Shown here piece after piece: positions 1-7,903 of a DNA stretch of 64,000 bases. The notes beneath the pieces are model-generated. The model was not told the DNA's origin. It worked only from the letters and a program-made list of their open reading frames with translations, and did no database searches. Both the position numbers and the translations under genes were made by a program. The stretch lies in NCBI GenBank assembly GCA_041393015.1, contig JAWKKV010000004.1, positions 1-64,000 on the forward strand, written 5' to 3'. Within the stretch, counting starts at the first letter, position 1. Every line of letters starts with the position of its first letter. The stretch comes from JAGQYH01 sp041393015. Its GTDB lineage: Bacteria > Bacteroidota > Bacteroidia > Chitinophagales > JADIYW01.

Positions 1-417
1 ATTGCTATTATTACCGCAATCCTTGGTCTTTCCTATGGCTATTGGATGTATAATAAGCCTCATGAAAATATTGAGAAGTCAAAGATTAGTGCGCATTTTC
101 AAGCTAATGAATTAATGGCAAGTATGGAAGGTGATGCAGAAGATCTTAAACTTTCGCTACAAAATCAAGTAATTAGTGTTGAAGGTGATGTCAAAAATAT
201 TTCTAGAACAGATGATCAATATTTAGTGAGTTTTGACAATGGTGGAGATTATATTGTTTTAGCTTATTTTAAAGATGAGTTATCAGAATTAAATGAAATA
301 AAAGAAGGAGATAAAATTAAATTTAAGGGTAAATATGCCGGTGTAATTATTAATGATGAAGATTTTATGATTCCGGCAGATATAAAAGTTGAAAATTGCT
401 ATTTAATAAACGAATAA
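1..417 (+). CDS. OB-fold (tRNA_anti-like) membrane-anchored protein, 5' end missing
   Basis: The reading frame is open from base 1, so the gene begins upstream of the window. The first visible residues form a hydrophobic membrane segment (IAIITAILGLSYGYWMY). It is followed by about 115 soluble residues with alternating beta-type segments: inhibition of hydrophobics around VISVEGDVKNISR, then YLVSFDNGGDYIVLAYF, then GDKIKFKGKYAGVI. That layout fits the tRNA_anti-like OB-fold family (PF12869), a small membrane-tethered group common in Bacteroidota with no settled function. The stop overlaps the start of the following lipoprotein gene by 22 bases, so the two are probably co-transcribed. The family call rests on the pattern only and is moderate. 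Confidence 0.6.
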   Translation: MAIITAILGLSYGYWMYNKPHENIEKSKISAHFQANELMASMEGDAEDLKLSLQNQVISVEGDVKNISRTDDQYLVSFDNGGDYIVLAYFKDELSELNEIKEGDKIKFKGKYAGVIINDEDFMIPADIKVENCYLINE

Positions 418-1115
418 TTAGAACCTCAATTCTATTGATGGTATGCTTGACAGTGGGGATAAGCTGTCAACATGAGATATTTGTAGGTAACGAGGAAATA
501 GAAACTATTGAGCCTTGTAATCCTCAATTCATTCACTATATGAATGACATTCAACCGATTTTATCGGCGAGTTGTGCGGTTCCTGGCTGTCATGATGCGG
601 CTACTCCAACGGCTCAAATAAACTTAGCTTCTTATGAAGGCGTAATGAGCACAAAAGTAAGAGGAGAGTTAATTGTTAAGCCTGGTGATGGGGCCGGTAG
701 TATTTTAAATCGATCTTTAAGAGCGCAGGATATTATTGTAGTGATGCCACCGCCATTCAATTTAGCCATAACAGATGCTCAGAAAAATTTAATTAGAGAT
801 TGGATTGATCAAGGAGCCGTAAATGCCGAACCTTGTGTAAATATTGACTGTGATACAATGCGATTTGATTGGTCTACCACTATTCGACCTATTATAAGAA
901 CTTATTGCAATGGTTGTCATTATGGAGATTATGCTTATGGAGATGTTTTATTGTCTTTCCATTCACAAGTTCAAGAATTGGCATTGAATGGAGATTTATT
1001 TAATAGCATTACAGGGCAAGAAGGGGTAAGATTAATGCCTTTAGATGTTCCACTTCCGGATTGTAAAATTACTCAAATCAAAAAATGGATAGAAAATGGG
1101 GCACCTAGAGATTAA
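396..1115 (+). CDS. Cytochrome c-type lipoprotein with two haem-binding motifs
   Basis: The protein has 239 residues and starts at TTG, because no ATG precedes its signal peptide. A lipobox (VGISC) puts the acylated cysteine at residue 24, so it should be anchored in the envelope. Two haem c motifs are visible: an expanded CX4CH at residues 60-66 (CAVPGCH) and a classical CXXCH at 171-175 (CNGCH). Each is followed by an 'MP' segment that could give the distal Met ligand. The repeated architecture suggests two monohaem domains, as in the planctomycete-type cytochrome c family (PF07635). It overlaps the next haem lipoprotein gene by 20 bases. A role in periplasmic electron transfer is inferred from the motifs. 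Confidence 0.75.
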   Translation: MLFNKRIIRTSILLMVCLTVGISCQHEIFVGNEEIETIEPCNPQFIHYMNDIQPILSASCAVPGCHDAATPTAQINLASYEGVMSTKVRGELIVKPGDGAGSILNRSLRAQDIIVVMPPPFNLAITDAQKNLIRDWIDQGAVNAEPCVNIDCDTMRFDWSTTIRPIIRTYCNGCHYGDYAYGDVLLSFHSQVQELALNGDLFNSITGQEGVRLMPLDVPLPDCKITQIKKWIENGAPRD

Positions 1116-1509
1116 AAAGGCATACAAACTAACTGCTGCGATTTTTCTAGCCTCTTTATTGGTTGGCTCAATTTTGCCGGCGTGCTATTATGACAATGCA
1201 GAAGAATTATATCCGCCAGAGAGTTGCGAATCAAATGTGGTTTCATTTAATAGAGAAGTAGAGCCTATTTTACAAAGTGCATGCTACAGCTGTCACGATT
1301 TAACCAATGCGCCGGCTTTAGGCGATGGAATTAATCTGGAAGGACATTTCAATTTCAGCAAATATGCGCTTGAAGAGGAAACTAAATTGATAGGTTCTTT
1401 GAAGTGGAATGGTGGAGGGTCTCCAATGCCGAAAAATGGCTCGAAATTGGATAACTGTTCTATTAATAAAATTGAAGTTTGGATTGAAGAAGGAAGAATT
1501 AATAACTAG
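1096..1509 (+). CDS. Single-haem cytochrome c-type lipoprotein
   Basis: The protein has 137 residues. Its N-terminal hydrophobic segment ends in a lipobox (SILPAC, acylated Cys30). One CXXCH motif (CYSCH, residues 63-67) and a later SPMPKNG segment with a candidate Met ligand mark a single haem c domain, closely like one half of the preceding protein. The ATG lies inside the end of that gene, a 20-base overlap that indicates translational coupling. The pair looks like a domain duplication followed by separation. Substrate and redox partner are unknown. The YceI and DUF5777 genes just downstream suggest one envelope redox unit. Confidence 0.75.
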   Translation: MGHLEIKKAYKLTAAIFLASLLVGSILPACYYDNAEELYPPESCESNVVSFNREVEPILQSACYSCHDLTNAPALGDGINLEGHFNFSKYALEEETKLIGSLKWNGGGSPMPKNGSKLDNCSINKIEVWIEEGRINN

Positions 1510-1691
1510 AATGAAGTGACAAGTAATGAGTGACTTGTGACAAGTTTAACCCATTTACAATAAGTTTGGTATGGTTGTGTCGCCACCATTAAAAATAAAC
1601 TTTGAATTAAATGAAGAATAATAATATCTAATAAACTTAATGACCTTAGTGAAAGACTTGGTGTCCTTTGTGGTAAAAAATAAAAACAAAA

Positions 1692-2243
1692 ATGAAAACA
1701 ATAATCTTAGTTCTCGGAATACTTACAACCTCTATAGCTTTTAGTCAAGATTTATATTTAACCAAAACCGGAGAAATTACTTTTTTCTCTAAAACACCGA
1801 TGGAAGATATCGAAGCAGAGAATAATTCTGTCACCTGTATTCTTAAAACATCAGAAGGGCAAGTAGCTTTTAAAGTTTTGATGAAAAGCTTTCTGTTTGA
1901 AAAGGCTGCTATGCAACAGCATTTTAATGATGATTATGTAGAATCCGATAAATATCCGAAAGCTACATATGATGCGCAAATTATTGATCATGACAAAATA
2001 GATTTCACAAAAGATGGCACTTATACCGTAAAAACAAAAGGTGAATTTAGTTTACATGGCGTAACCAATACGTTAGAAGAAGAAGGAACAATAACGATAA
2101 AAGGAAAAAAGATCACTATCAATTCTTCATTTGATGTAGAATTAGAAGACTATAATATCGCCGTACCCAATATGTATTTGAAAAAAATAAGTAATACCAT
2201 CAACATAAAAGTTCATGCAGAACTTGAACCGTATCAAAGATAA
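1692..2243 (+). CDS. YceI family periplasmic lipocalin-like protein
   Basis: The protein has 183 residues with a cleavable signal peptide ending near SIAFSQ. The body has the YceI signature order: an N-terminal strand with 'ITFFSKTPMEDIEAEN', a central 'FEKAAMQQHFNDDYVESDKYPKA' segment, and 'GEFSLHGVTNTLEEEGTI' near the C-terminus. YceI proteins form an extended beta barrel that binds long isoprenoid or amide lipids in the periplasm; the ligand here is unknown. It follows two cytochrome c lipoproteins and precedes a DUF5777 barrel. I regard this gene order as characteristic of Bacteroidota, and it hints at a role with a quinone-like or lipid electron carrier. Confidence 0.88.
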   Translation: MKTIILVLGILTTSIAFSQDLYLTKTGEITFFSKTPMEDIEAENNSVTCILKTSEGQVAFKVLMKSFLFEKAAMQQHFNDDYVESDKYPKATYDAQIIDHDKIDFTKDGTYTVKTKGEFSLHGVTNTLEEEGTITIKGKKITINSSFDVELEDYNIAVPNMYLKKISNTINIKVHAELEPYQR

Positions 2244-2271
2244 TTTCTAGCTCACTTCAAAATCAACCACT

Positions 2272-3213
2272 ATTAAAAATTTACTACTAATTATTGGGCT
2301 TTTTATTGCTACTGTTGCCTTTGCTCAGGAGGAAGAACCATCATTATTGGATCTTTTGGAAGAAGTGGCAGATGATGGAAACGCCGAGGCCGAACCACAA
2401 CGCGTTTACAATACTTTTGGTGGAACACATTTAATCAATGGGGAGTCTATTGAAACAATTGATAAGAAAGTATGGTCTTTTATTATTTCTCATAGATTTG
2501 GCAGATTAAATGGCGGATGGAGAGAATTATTTGGTATCGACCAAGCGAGTATAAGATTTGCCATGGAGTATGGTGTCATGGATAATCTAACGCTCGGAGC
2601 AGGCAGAAGCACTTTTGAAAAAACATTTGATTTTTATGCTAAGTATCGTTTTCTAGACCAAATAGAGAATGGTTTCCCATTAAGTATGGCCTATTATGGA
2701 AGTTTGGGAATTAACTCACAAAAATTTCCCGATAGTGGTCAGGAGAATTATTTTTCTTCCAGACTCTCATTTGCCAACCAAATATTGATTGCTAGAAAAT
2801 TCAACGATTGGTTTTCACTGCAAATAGCGCCCACCGTAGTGCATCAAAATTTAGTAGAAACCATAGCAGACAAGAACACACTTTTTATTTTGGGCATGGG
2901 AGCTAAGGTAAAAGCTACAGACAGGCTCTCATTTGTTTTGGAATATTATTTAAGAATCAAAGACAATCCTGACAATCCTTATAAAGATGCATTTGCTTTT
3001 GGAATTGACCTAGTAACGGGAGGACATGTTTTCCAGTTTCAATTCACCAACTCTAATGCCATGTATTTAGCTGGCTTTACTAGAAAAACAACAGGCGATT
3101 TCTTTCAAGGAGATATACATTTTGGCTTTAATATATCTAGAACTTTTGGCGGAAATAGCAAAAAGAAGAAGCGTGAAAAGCCCGTGGAATCGACGAAAGA
3201 AGAAAAAAGTTAA
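2272..3213 (+). CDS. DUF5777 family outer-membrane beta-barrel protein, apparent ATT start
   Basis: The conserved body runs from about base 2347, with 'THLINGESIETIDKKVWSF' and 'ISHRFGRLNGG' near the start and 'TGDFFQGDIHFGFNISRTF' near the end. This is the DUF5777 barrel pattern. The frame stays open upstream to a stop at 2248-2250 and encodes a good signal peptide (KNLLLIIGLFIATVAFAQ) that no ATG, GTG or TTG precedes. ATT at 2272 stands exactly where the usual Met-Lys-Asn start would be, so I place the start there; beginning at TTG 2347 would remove the export signal. The gene ends with a basic tail (KKKKREKP). It closes the haem lipoprotein-YceI unit; its function is unknown. Confidence 0.75.
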   Translation: MKNLLLIIGLFIATVAFAQEEEPSLLDLLEEVADDGNAEAEPQRVYNTFGGTHLINGESIETIDKKVWSFIISHRFGRLNGGWRELFGIDQASIRFAMEYGVMDNLTLGAGRSTFEKTFDFYAKYRFLDQIENGFPLSMAYYGSLGINSQKFPDSGQENYFSSRLSFANQILIARKFNDWFSLQIAPTVVHQNLVETIADKNTLFILGMGAKVKATDRLSFVLEYYLRIKDNPDNPYKDAFAFGIDLVTGGHVFQFQFTNSNAMYLAGFTRKTTGDFFQGDIHFGFNISRTFGGNSKKKKREKPVESTKEEKS

Positions 3214-3240
3214 AAAAAATATTTTTAGTTTGAATTTTTC

Positions 3241-3272
3241 TTGCACAAGAAGATTTAAAAGTAATATATTTG
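3241..3272 (+). promoter_or_regulatory. Bacteroidota-type promoter for tRNA-Asp
   Basis: A TTG (3241-3243) is followed after 21 bases by TATATTTG (3265-3272), a full match to the TAnnTTTG -7 element used by the primary sigma factor of Bacteroidota. It lies about 80 bases upstream of the mature tRNA. A 6-bp hairpin (ACTGAC, loop TGTT, GTCAGT, 3312-3327) sits in the leader between them. Confidence 0.65.
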
Positions 3273-3354
3273 CCCTCGCTTAAACAAAAGCACAATACAA
3301 TTTCTACAATGACTGACTGTTGTCAGTATTCCCTTCAAAAGGAATTAGAAAATT

Positions 3355-3431
3355 GGTTCGGTAGTTCAGTTGGTTAGAATACCTGCCTGTCACGCAGGGG
3401 GTCGCGAGTTCGAGTCTCGTCCGGACCGCCA
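3355..3431 (+). tRNA. tRNA-Asp (anticodon GTC)
   Basis: The acceptor arms GGTTCGG and CCGGACC pair over seven positions with one T-G wobble. The anticodon stem CCTGC/GCAGG encloses the loop with GTC at 3389-3391. The T arm carries GTTCGAGTC. Discriminator G is followed by an encoded CCA at 3429-3431. All expected parts are present, so this looks functional. Confidence 0.97.
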
Positions 3432-3433
3432 AC

Positions 3434-3468
3434 AAGGAGTTAAGATTTATTTCTTAGCTCCTTTTTTT
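3434..3468 (+). terminator. Rho-independent terminator of tRNA-Asp
   Basis: A 12-bp stem (AAGGAGTTAAGA with TCTTAGCTCCTT, one wobble) is followed by seven T residues directly after the tRNA. Confidence 0.85.
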
Positions 3469-3527
3469 ATGTTCCACAATTATACTCTTTTAAACTTTTA
3501 GCTTTTTTTCTAAAGAGAAGGGATAAA

Positions 3528-4355
3528 TCAAGGTAACAAACCTAAGTCATCTAAAAATTGAATAGTATTGTTTAGGTCTTCAAATCGCTTTCTGACCTTA
3601 TATTCTATATTTTTTTCAAATCCTGCTTGATATTTAAGTGCATCCAAATAGCCAACATACCTAAGTTCATTAAGTAAGGTATAGATCGTCGTGTTTTCTC
3701 CGTTAATCTCATCTAAAAAATCACCAAAACCATAGAGTGATATAAGGTCGCTAATATCTTCAGTATAGGCACTTTCAAACTCTTCTTGAAAGAAAGGTAT
3801 ACCATCTAGAAGAGCTGTACTGATTAAAACCCAGTCAGATTCTTCTCCTTCAGTCACTTTCACTTCAATTAAAGCGTCTACCAGATCAATTGTAATGTGA
3901 GCATTTACACCCATCGCCATTAATTGAGTATAATGTTTGGAGGAGGCACATTCATTGTAATAGGCTTCCCAATGAGCTCTCAATGGTTGATTTAATAAGT
4001 GATAATGTAAGTCGATTAAGTATAACTTCCCAAATGCTAAACCAAAGTCATCTACAAATTGACCATTCTCATAAAAATCTGCATTAACTGAATTTATGGC
4101 AGCATTAGTTATTTGCTCGTATACGGTTGTAAATGCTCCTCTCGGATCTTGTTTTTCTGCAAAAAGCGACTGAATTCGATCCATTCGAATGCCAAATGTT
4201 TCATAATCTGAAAGACCGGTTGTGTCACTTAACTGCAATATTTCGCTAAAAGATTCATCTGATAAGGTCCATTGATTGTACTCAATAATGTCTTCTTTAC
4301 TACAACTAAATAGAAGGAGTAATAGAAGGAGATATGGATTTTTTTTAATAAGCAT
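3528..4355 (-). CDS. Lipoprotein resembling DUF5995
   Basis: The protein has 275 residues with a leucine-rich signal and lipobox (LLFSC, Cys18). The mature part is mostly helical and contains 'MAMGVNAHITIDLVDAL'. This resembles the Asn-Ala-His-Ile-x-x-Asp-Leu core that I associate with DUF5995, a family of unknown function with a probable metal or phospholipase-like helical fold. The N-terminal third includes 'GIRMDRIQSLF' and 'FTTVYEQITNAAINSV', also helical. It is transcribed alone, opposite to the tRNA. The family call is moderate, and no biochemical role can be read from the sequence. Confidence 0.5.
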   Translation of the reverse strand: MLIKKNPYLLLLLLLFSCSKEDIIEYNQWTLSDESFSEILQLSDTTGLSDYETFGIRMDRIQSLFAEKQDPRGAFTTVYEQITNAAINSVNADFYENGQFVDDFGLAFGKLYLIDLHYHLLNQPLRAHWEAYYNECASSKHYTQLMAMGVNAHITIDLVDALIEVKVTEGEESDWVLISTALLDGIPFFQEEFESAYTEDISDLISLYGFGDFLDEINGENTTIYTLLNELRYVGYLDALKYQAGFEKNIEYKVRKRFEDLNNTIQFLDDLGLLP

Positions 4356-4578
4356 GACGGATAATTACTAAATATAATATAAAATCGTCAATCATATCCT
4401 AAAATTTGACGGGACGAGCTCAAGCCAAGTTTGTCATCTTTTGGGACAAAATCAACAACCAGAGAAAAGAAGTTAAGAAACTAGCTCCCTTTTTTATTCC
4501 AAAAATTAAGCATCTCGCCATTTCTGAAAATTTTCTACCTTAGATGGAATCTAATTCTTCATTTTATAATTCTCAAAA

Positions 4579-5814
4579 ATGATCAACAAGCAATATCGTC
4601 ATCCTACCCAATTAGAGTTAGAAGCCTATCGCCAACAATCCGATGTATTGGCAGATGAGTTGATCCAAAACTTATATCAAAATTTACAGCCTAAAGAAAT
4701 TGGTCGATTGTTTCAAAAGTTTTTAGGCGATATGGAAGATGTCAATTATGAGGCATTACCTACTGTGATGCAAGATTATTTTAAGAAAAATCAAGCATAT
4801 CCCGATTGGATCGATTGGAAAAGTATCGCTATAGCAGAACAGCTTTTTTTAGAGATCGGACCTGAATATGCCGTAGCATTGTTGTTTAGATCGCTACCGG
4901 TGGGTTATGTGGCTGCCAGCACGGTAAAAGTACTTACCTCTACAGGTTATTTAGCCAAAGATGTTAAATCAGGAACAGCAAAAAGACTGCTGGAAACCAC
5001 ACAGTTTATTATTGACGTGATGGGAAAAGATGCGATAAAACCTAATCGAAGAGGTTTAAAAAGTATTTTGAAAGTGCGGTTTATTCATGCCATGGTTCGC
5101 TATCATTTACAAAAGCATGAGTGGGATGCACATCAATATGGTATTCCCATCAACCAAGAAGATATGTCGGGCACCATTTTAACTTTTGGCGTTGGGGCGA
5201 TTATCGGATTGGAAAGATTGAATGTAAAGATTACTACTAAAGAAAAGGATGCTTTGGTGCATTTTTGGGCGGTCGTGGGACATTTTATTGGTGTGGAGGC
5301 GCAAATAAATCCATCTACATATAAAGATGGTAAACAATTGTATTTGCAAATTTTAGAACGACAAGCTATTCAATCTGAAGATGGTTTAGTGCTTACCAAA
5401 GCATTATCCAATTTTGCAAAAGGCTTTTTAGATTTTGAATATGCGCCCAATATTCAAGAACATTTGATTCGATATTTAATTGGCAATAAAAAATACAGTG
5501 ATATTTTAGGTTTAAGCAAACCCAATACCATTCAAGAAATAGTTGTGTTTAATAGTGTGATTGGGTTTTTAAAGTCTATGAATGCTATTAGAGGCAATGA
5601 ATTGGTAGATACTATTACAAAACCAATGAGTAGAATTTTTGCCACCAAACTATTGAATTACTTTTATACTGAATTCGAGTTAAAAATTGATTTCCCTCAA
5701 GAGATCCGAGATCATTGGGGCATTAATGAAGAATCACCAAGAACATTTATCAGCGAAATAGAGAATGTTTTTGGACAGCTCATTCATAAATTTCCTGTCG
5801 GATTTTCTAAATAG
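4579..5814 (+). CDS. Oxygenase MpaB / latex-clearing-protein family (DUF2236)
   Basis: The 411-residue protein matches the MpaB/rubber oxygenase catalytic domain, formerly DUF2236. The helix 'AKRLLETTQF' has Arg136 and Thr140, and 'KVRFIHAMVRYH' has His170. The Arg-Thr and Arg-His distances (4 and 34 residues) equal those I recall for Arg164, Thr168 and the haem ligand His198 of latex-clearing protein LcpK30. Next come the family landmarks 'YGIPINQEDMSGT', 'GLERLNV' and 'VGHFIGVE'. Family members are b-type haem proteins that act on hydrophobic substrates. No signal peptide is visible, so it is probably cytosolic or peripheral. A DUF3556 membrane protein follows after 19 bases. Confidence 0.8.
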   Translation: MINKQYRHPTQLELEAYRQQSDVLADELIQNLYQNLQPKEIGRLFQKFLGDMEDVNYEALPTVMQDYFKKNQAYPDWIDWKSIAIAEQLFLEIGPEYAVALLFRSLPVGYVAASTVKVLTSTGYLAKDVKSGTAKRLLETTQFIIDVMGKDAIKPNRRGLKSILKVRFIHAMVRYHLQKHEWDAHQYGIPINQEDMSGTILTFGVGAIIGLERLNVKITTKEKDALVHFWAVVGHFIGVEAQINPSTYKDGKQLYLQILERQAIQSEDGLVLTKALSNFAKGFLDFEYAPNIQEHLIRYLIGNKKYSDILGLSKPNTIQEIVVFNSVIGFLKSMNAIRGNELVDTITKPMSRIFATKLLNYFYTEFELKIDFPQEIRDHWGINEESPRTFISEIENVFGQLIHKFPVGFSK

Positions 5815-5833
5815 TGCATATCAAAACTAGACT

Positions 5834-7501
5834 ATGAGTTTTTTTAAGAAACTGATTTCCCCTGAACCTTTGCCATACGATTTTAAAGATTGGGAAAAAG
5901 CCGCTTTCAACAATAAAGTGAAGATGGTTTGTCAAGCTTGGGCCATACAAGGATTTGGAGCGCCCTTTTCCACCTTTTTATTTTATGTTTTCAAAATAGT
6001 ATTCTATGTATTAATGTGGTTTTGGTTCTGTTCTTTTTCTTCTGAGTTAGGATCAATGGCAGAAGTGGGGCAATGGTGGTTCAAAACAGAAGCGCTCAGC
6101 AAAGCTATTATTTGGACGGCATTAATTGAAGTGATAGGTTTAGGTGGAGCCAGTGGACCTTTAACAGGAAGATATGTGCCTCCACTCGGCGGAATCACTT
6201 ATTTTTTACGGCCAGGCACTATCAAAGCGCCTATGTTTCCAAAGTTGCCTGTTATTGGCAGCGATAGCAGAAACTGGGTAGATGTCATTCTATATGTAGG
6301 CTTACTTTTTATGCTTTTTAGACTGTGTTTCGCCAATCAAGTGGTGCCGGAAATGGTTTGGCCTTTATTAATTCTATTTCCTTTGATAGGCATATTGGAT
6401 AGAACTATTTTTTTAGCTGCCAGAGCAGATATCTATTTTCCCATGATCGTTTGCTTAATGTTTCCTGAAGCACTGATTCCTGCCCTTAAAATAGTTTGGT
6501 TCTTTATTTGGTTTTGGGCGGCTTTTTCTAAACTAACACCGAGTTTCCCATCCGTAGTTTGTGTGATGGTCTGCAACAGTCCAGTCTTTAAATTAAAAAT
6601 GTTCGATGGCTTTAAAAAGAAGTTATTCGTTAATTATCCTGAGGATTTGCGCCCAAGTAAAACGGCGGGTTTTATGGCTCATTTTGGAACCGTTGTTGAA
6701 TTTTTAATTCCAATTTCAATAATAGTACTTCAACATAATGCTGAATTTGTCTTTTATGCTTTGTGTCTCATTTCGCTTTTCCATCTATTCATTTTTATAA
6801 ATTTTCCAATGGGCGTTCCTTTAGAATGGAATGTAATTATGGTTTACGGAGCTTGGCTGCTATTTGGTTTTTATCCTGAAGTCAATATTTTCACGATGTC
6901 AGAACCTGTTTTGGCAGGTATTTTTATTGTCTCTTTTATTGCGCTGCCTATTTTAGGACACCTTTATCCCAAACATATTTCTTTCTTGCTCTCCATGCGC
7001 TACTATGCGGGCACTTGGGCGTATAGTGTTTGGTTATTCAAAGGCGATGCAAAAGATAAGATTGATCAAAAAATTACAAAAACCTCAAAAGCTTTACGAA
7101 CGCAATTGGGTATGTTGTACGATGAGGAAACCACCAAGGCTGTGTTGTCTAGAATGCATGCTTTCAGATATATGCATTTGTCAGGGAGGTTGTTGCAAGA
7201 ATTAGTGCCTAAAGCGGTAGATAATATTGATGACTATGAATGGGCAGAAGGAGAAACTTTAGCAGGAGAAGTAATTGGTTGGAATTTTGGTGAAGCGCAT
7301 TTACATGGATCGGACTTATTGTGTTCTGTACAAAAGAGATGTCAGTATCAATCTGGTGAGTTAAGAGTAATTTATGTAGAATCGCCTTGTTTCTTTTCTC
7401 AAGATATGGATTGGAAAATTATTGATGCTAAAGATGGAGTGATAAATGAAGGCACGGGAAACATTAGAACGGTTAATAAGTTGTTGCCTTGGCCTATATA
7501 G
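5834..7501 (+). CDS. DUF3556 multi-pass membrane protein
   Basis: The 555-residue protein begins with the DUF3556 hallmark 'PEPLPYDFKDWEKAAFNNKVKM'. It continues with about ten hydrophobic segments and the loop 'GLGGASGPLTGRYVPPLGG', then 'FSKLTPSFPSVV'. A soluble C-terminal tail of about 180 residues includes 'GWNFGEAHLHGSDLL'. The several Arg, His and Trp residues at membrane edges resemble proteins that desaturate or oxidise lipids, but I recognise no catalytic motif. It lies 19 bases after the MpaB-type oxygenase and is very probably co-transcribed, suggesting a joint action on a membrane lipid or hydrocarbon. Its function is unknown. Confidence 0.8.
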   Translation: MSFFKKLISPEPLPYDFKDWEKAAFNNKVKMVCQAWAIQGFGAPFSTFLFYVFKIVFYVLMWFWFCSFSSELGSMAEVGQWWFKTEALSKAIIWTALIEVIGLGGASGPLTGRYVPPLGGITYFLRPGTIKAPMFPKLPVIGSDSRNWVDVILYVGLLFMLFRLCFANQVVPEMVWPLLILFPLIGILDRTIFLAARADIYFPMIVCLMFPEALIPALKIVWFFIWFWAAFSKLTPSFPSVVCVMVCNSPVFKLKMFDGFKKKLFVNYPEDLRPSKTAGFMAHFGTVVEFLIPISIIVLQHNAEFVFYALCLISLFHLFIFINFPMGVPLEWNVIMVYGAWLLFGFYPEVNIFTMSEPVLAGIFIVSFIALPILGHLYPKHISFLLSMRYYAGTWAYSVWLFKGDAKDKIDQKITKTSKALRTQLGMLYDEETTKAVLSRMHAFRYMHLSGRLLQELVPKAVDNIDDYEWAEGETLAGEVIGWNFGEAHLHGSDLLCSVQKRCQYQSGELRVIYVESPCFFSQDMDWKIIDAKDGVINEGTGNIRTVNKLLPWPI

Positions 7502-7627
7502 CATGAATTGATCGCTAGAATAATCAAAAAATAAATTAAACTAACCGAAAAGGAAATTATATTGATAAAGGCATTTTGAAGACACTATAATATGTAGATT
7601 TACATTATATTATCGAATACTTTTTAT

Positions 7628-7903
7628 ATGGCCACGGAAAAAATTATTAAGATATTTAAAGATGAGTTACCCCAAGACTTAGCAAGACTTAAATCAGACA
7701 TTAATGCTGAAAATTATCAATCTATCTATGATTTCTCTCACAAATACAAACTAAGATTATATTATTTGAATTATGAAACATGTCTTATCTTGTGCAATCA
7801 AGTCGTTGATGACTACAAAAATCAACAGTTTGAACAGCAATTAAACTCAGCAAAAGAATTTTATGATATGCTGAAAACTATTAACGATAAACTAGAACTA
7901 TAA
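7628..7903 (+). CDS. HPt-like phosphotransfer protein
   Basis: The 91-residue protein is predicted all-helical. Its centre 'FSHKYKLRLYYLNYETC' fits the HPt pattern His-x-x-Lys...(Y/L)-L: His38 is the candidate phosphorylated residue and Lys41 the conserved lysine, followed by the helix 'LILCNQVVDDYKN'. The usual glycine after the lysine is replaced, so the domain is divergent. Its stop overlaps the ATG of the LytTR regulator (TAATG), implying one operon and a partner relation. It probably shuttles phosphate between the lone receiver at 10.4 kb or another receiver and the LytTR regulator; that partner assignment is inference. Confidence 0.6.
   Translation: MATEKIIKIFKDELPQDLARLKSDINAENYQSIYDFSHKYKLRLYYLNYETCLILCNQVVDDYKNQQFEQQLNSAKEFYDMLKTINDKLEL

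Noticed and set aside
1640..1690. Interspersed repeat of the type CCTTTGTGGT before the YceI gene
   Set aside because: The sequence 'GGTGTCCTTTGTGGT' looks familiar from other Bacteroidota genomes, but only one copy is in the window and there is no inverted partner, so a repeat cannot be supported.
4380..4470. Remnant of a second tRNA
   Set aside because: Only the terminator-like tail resembles the tRNA-Asp region; no cloverleaf arms can be paired.
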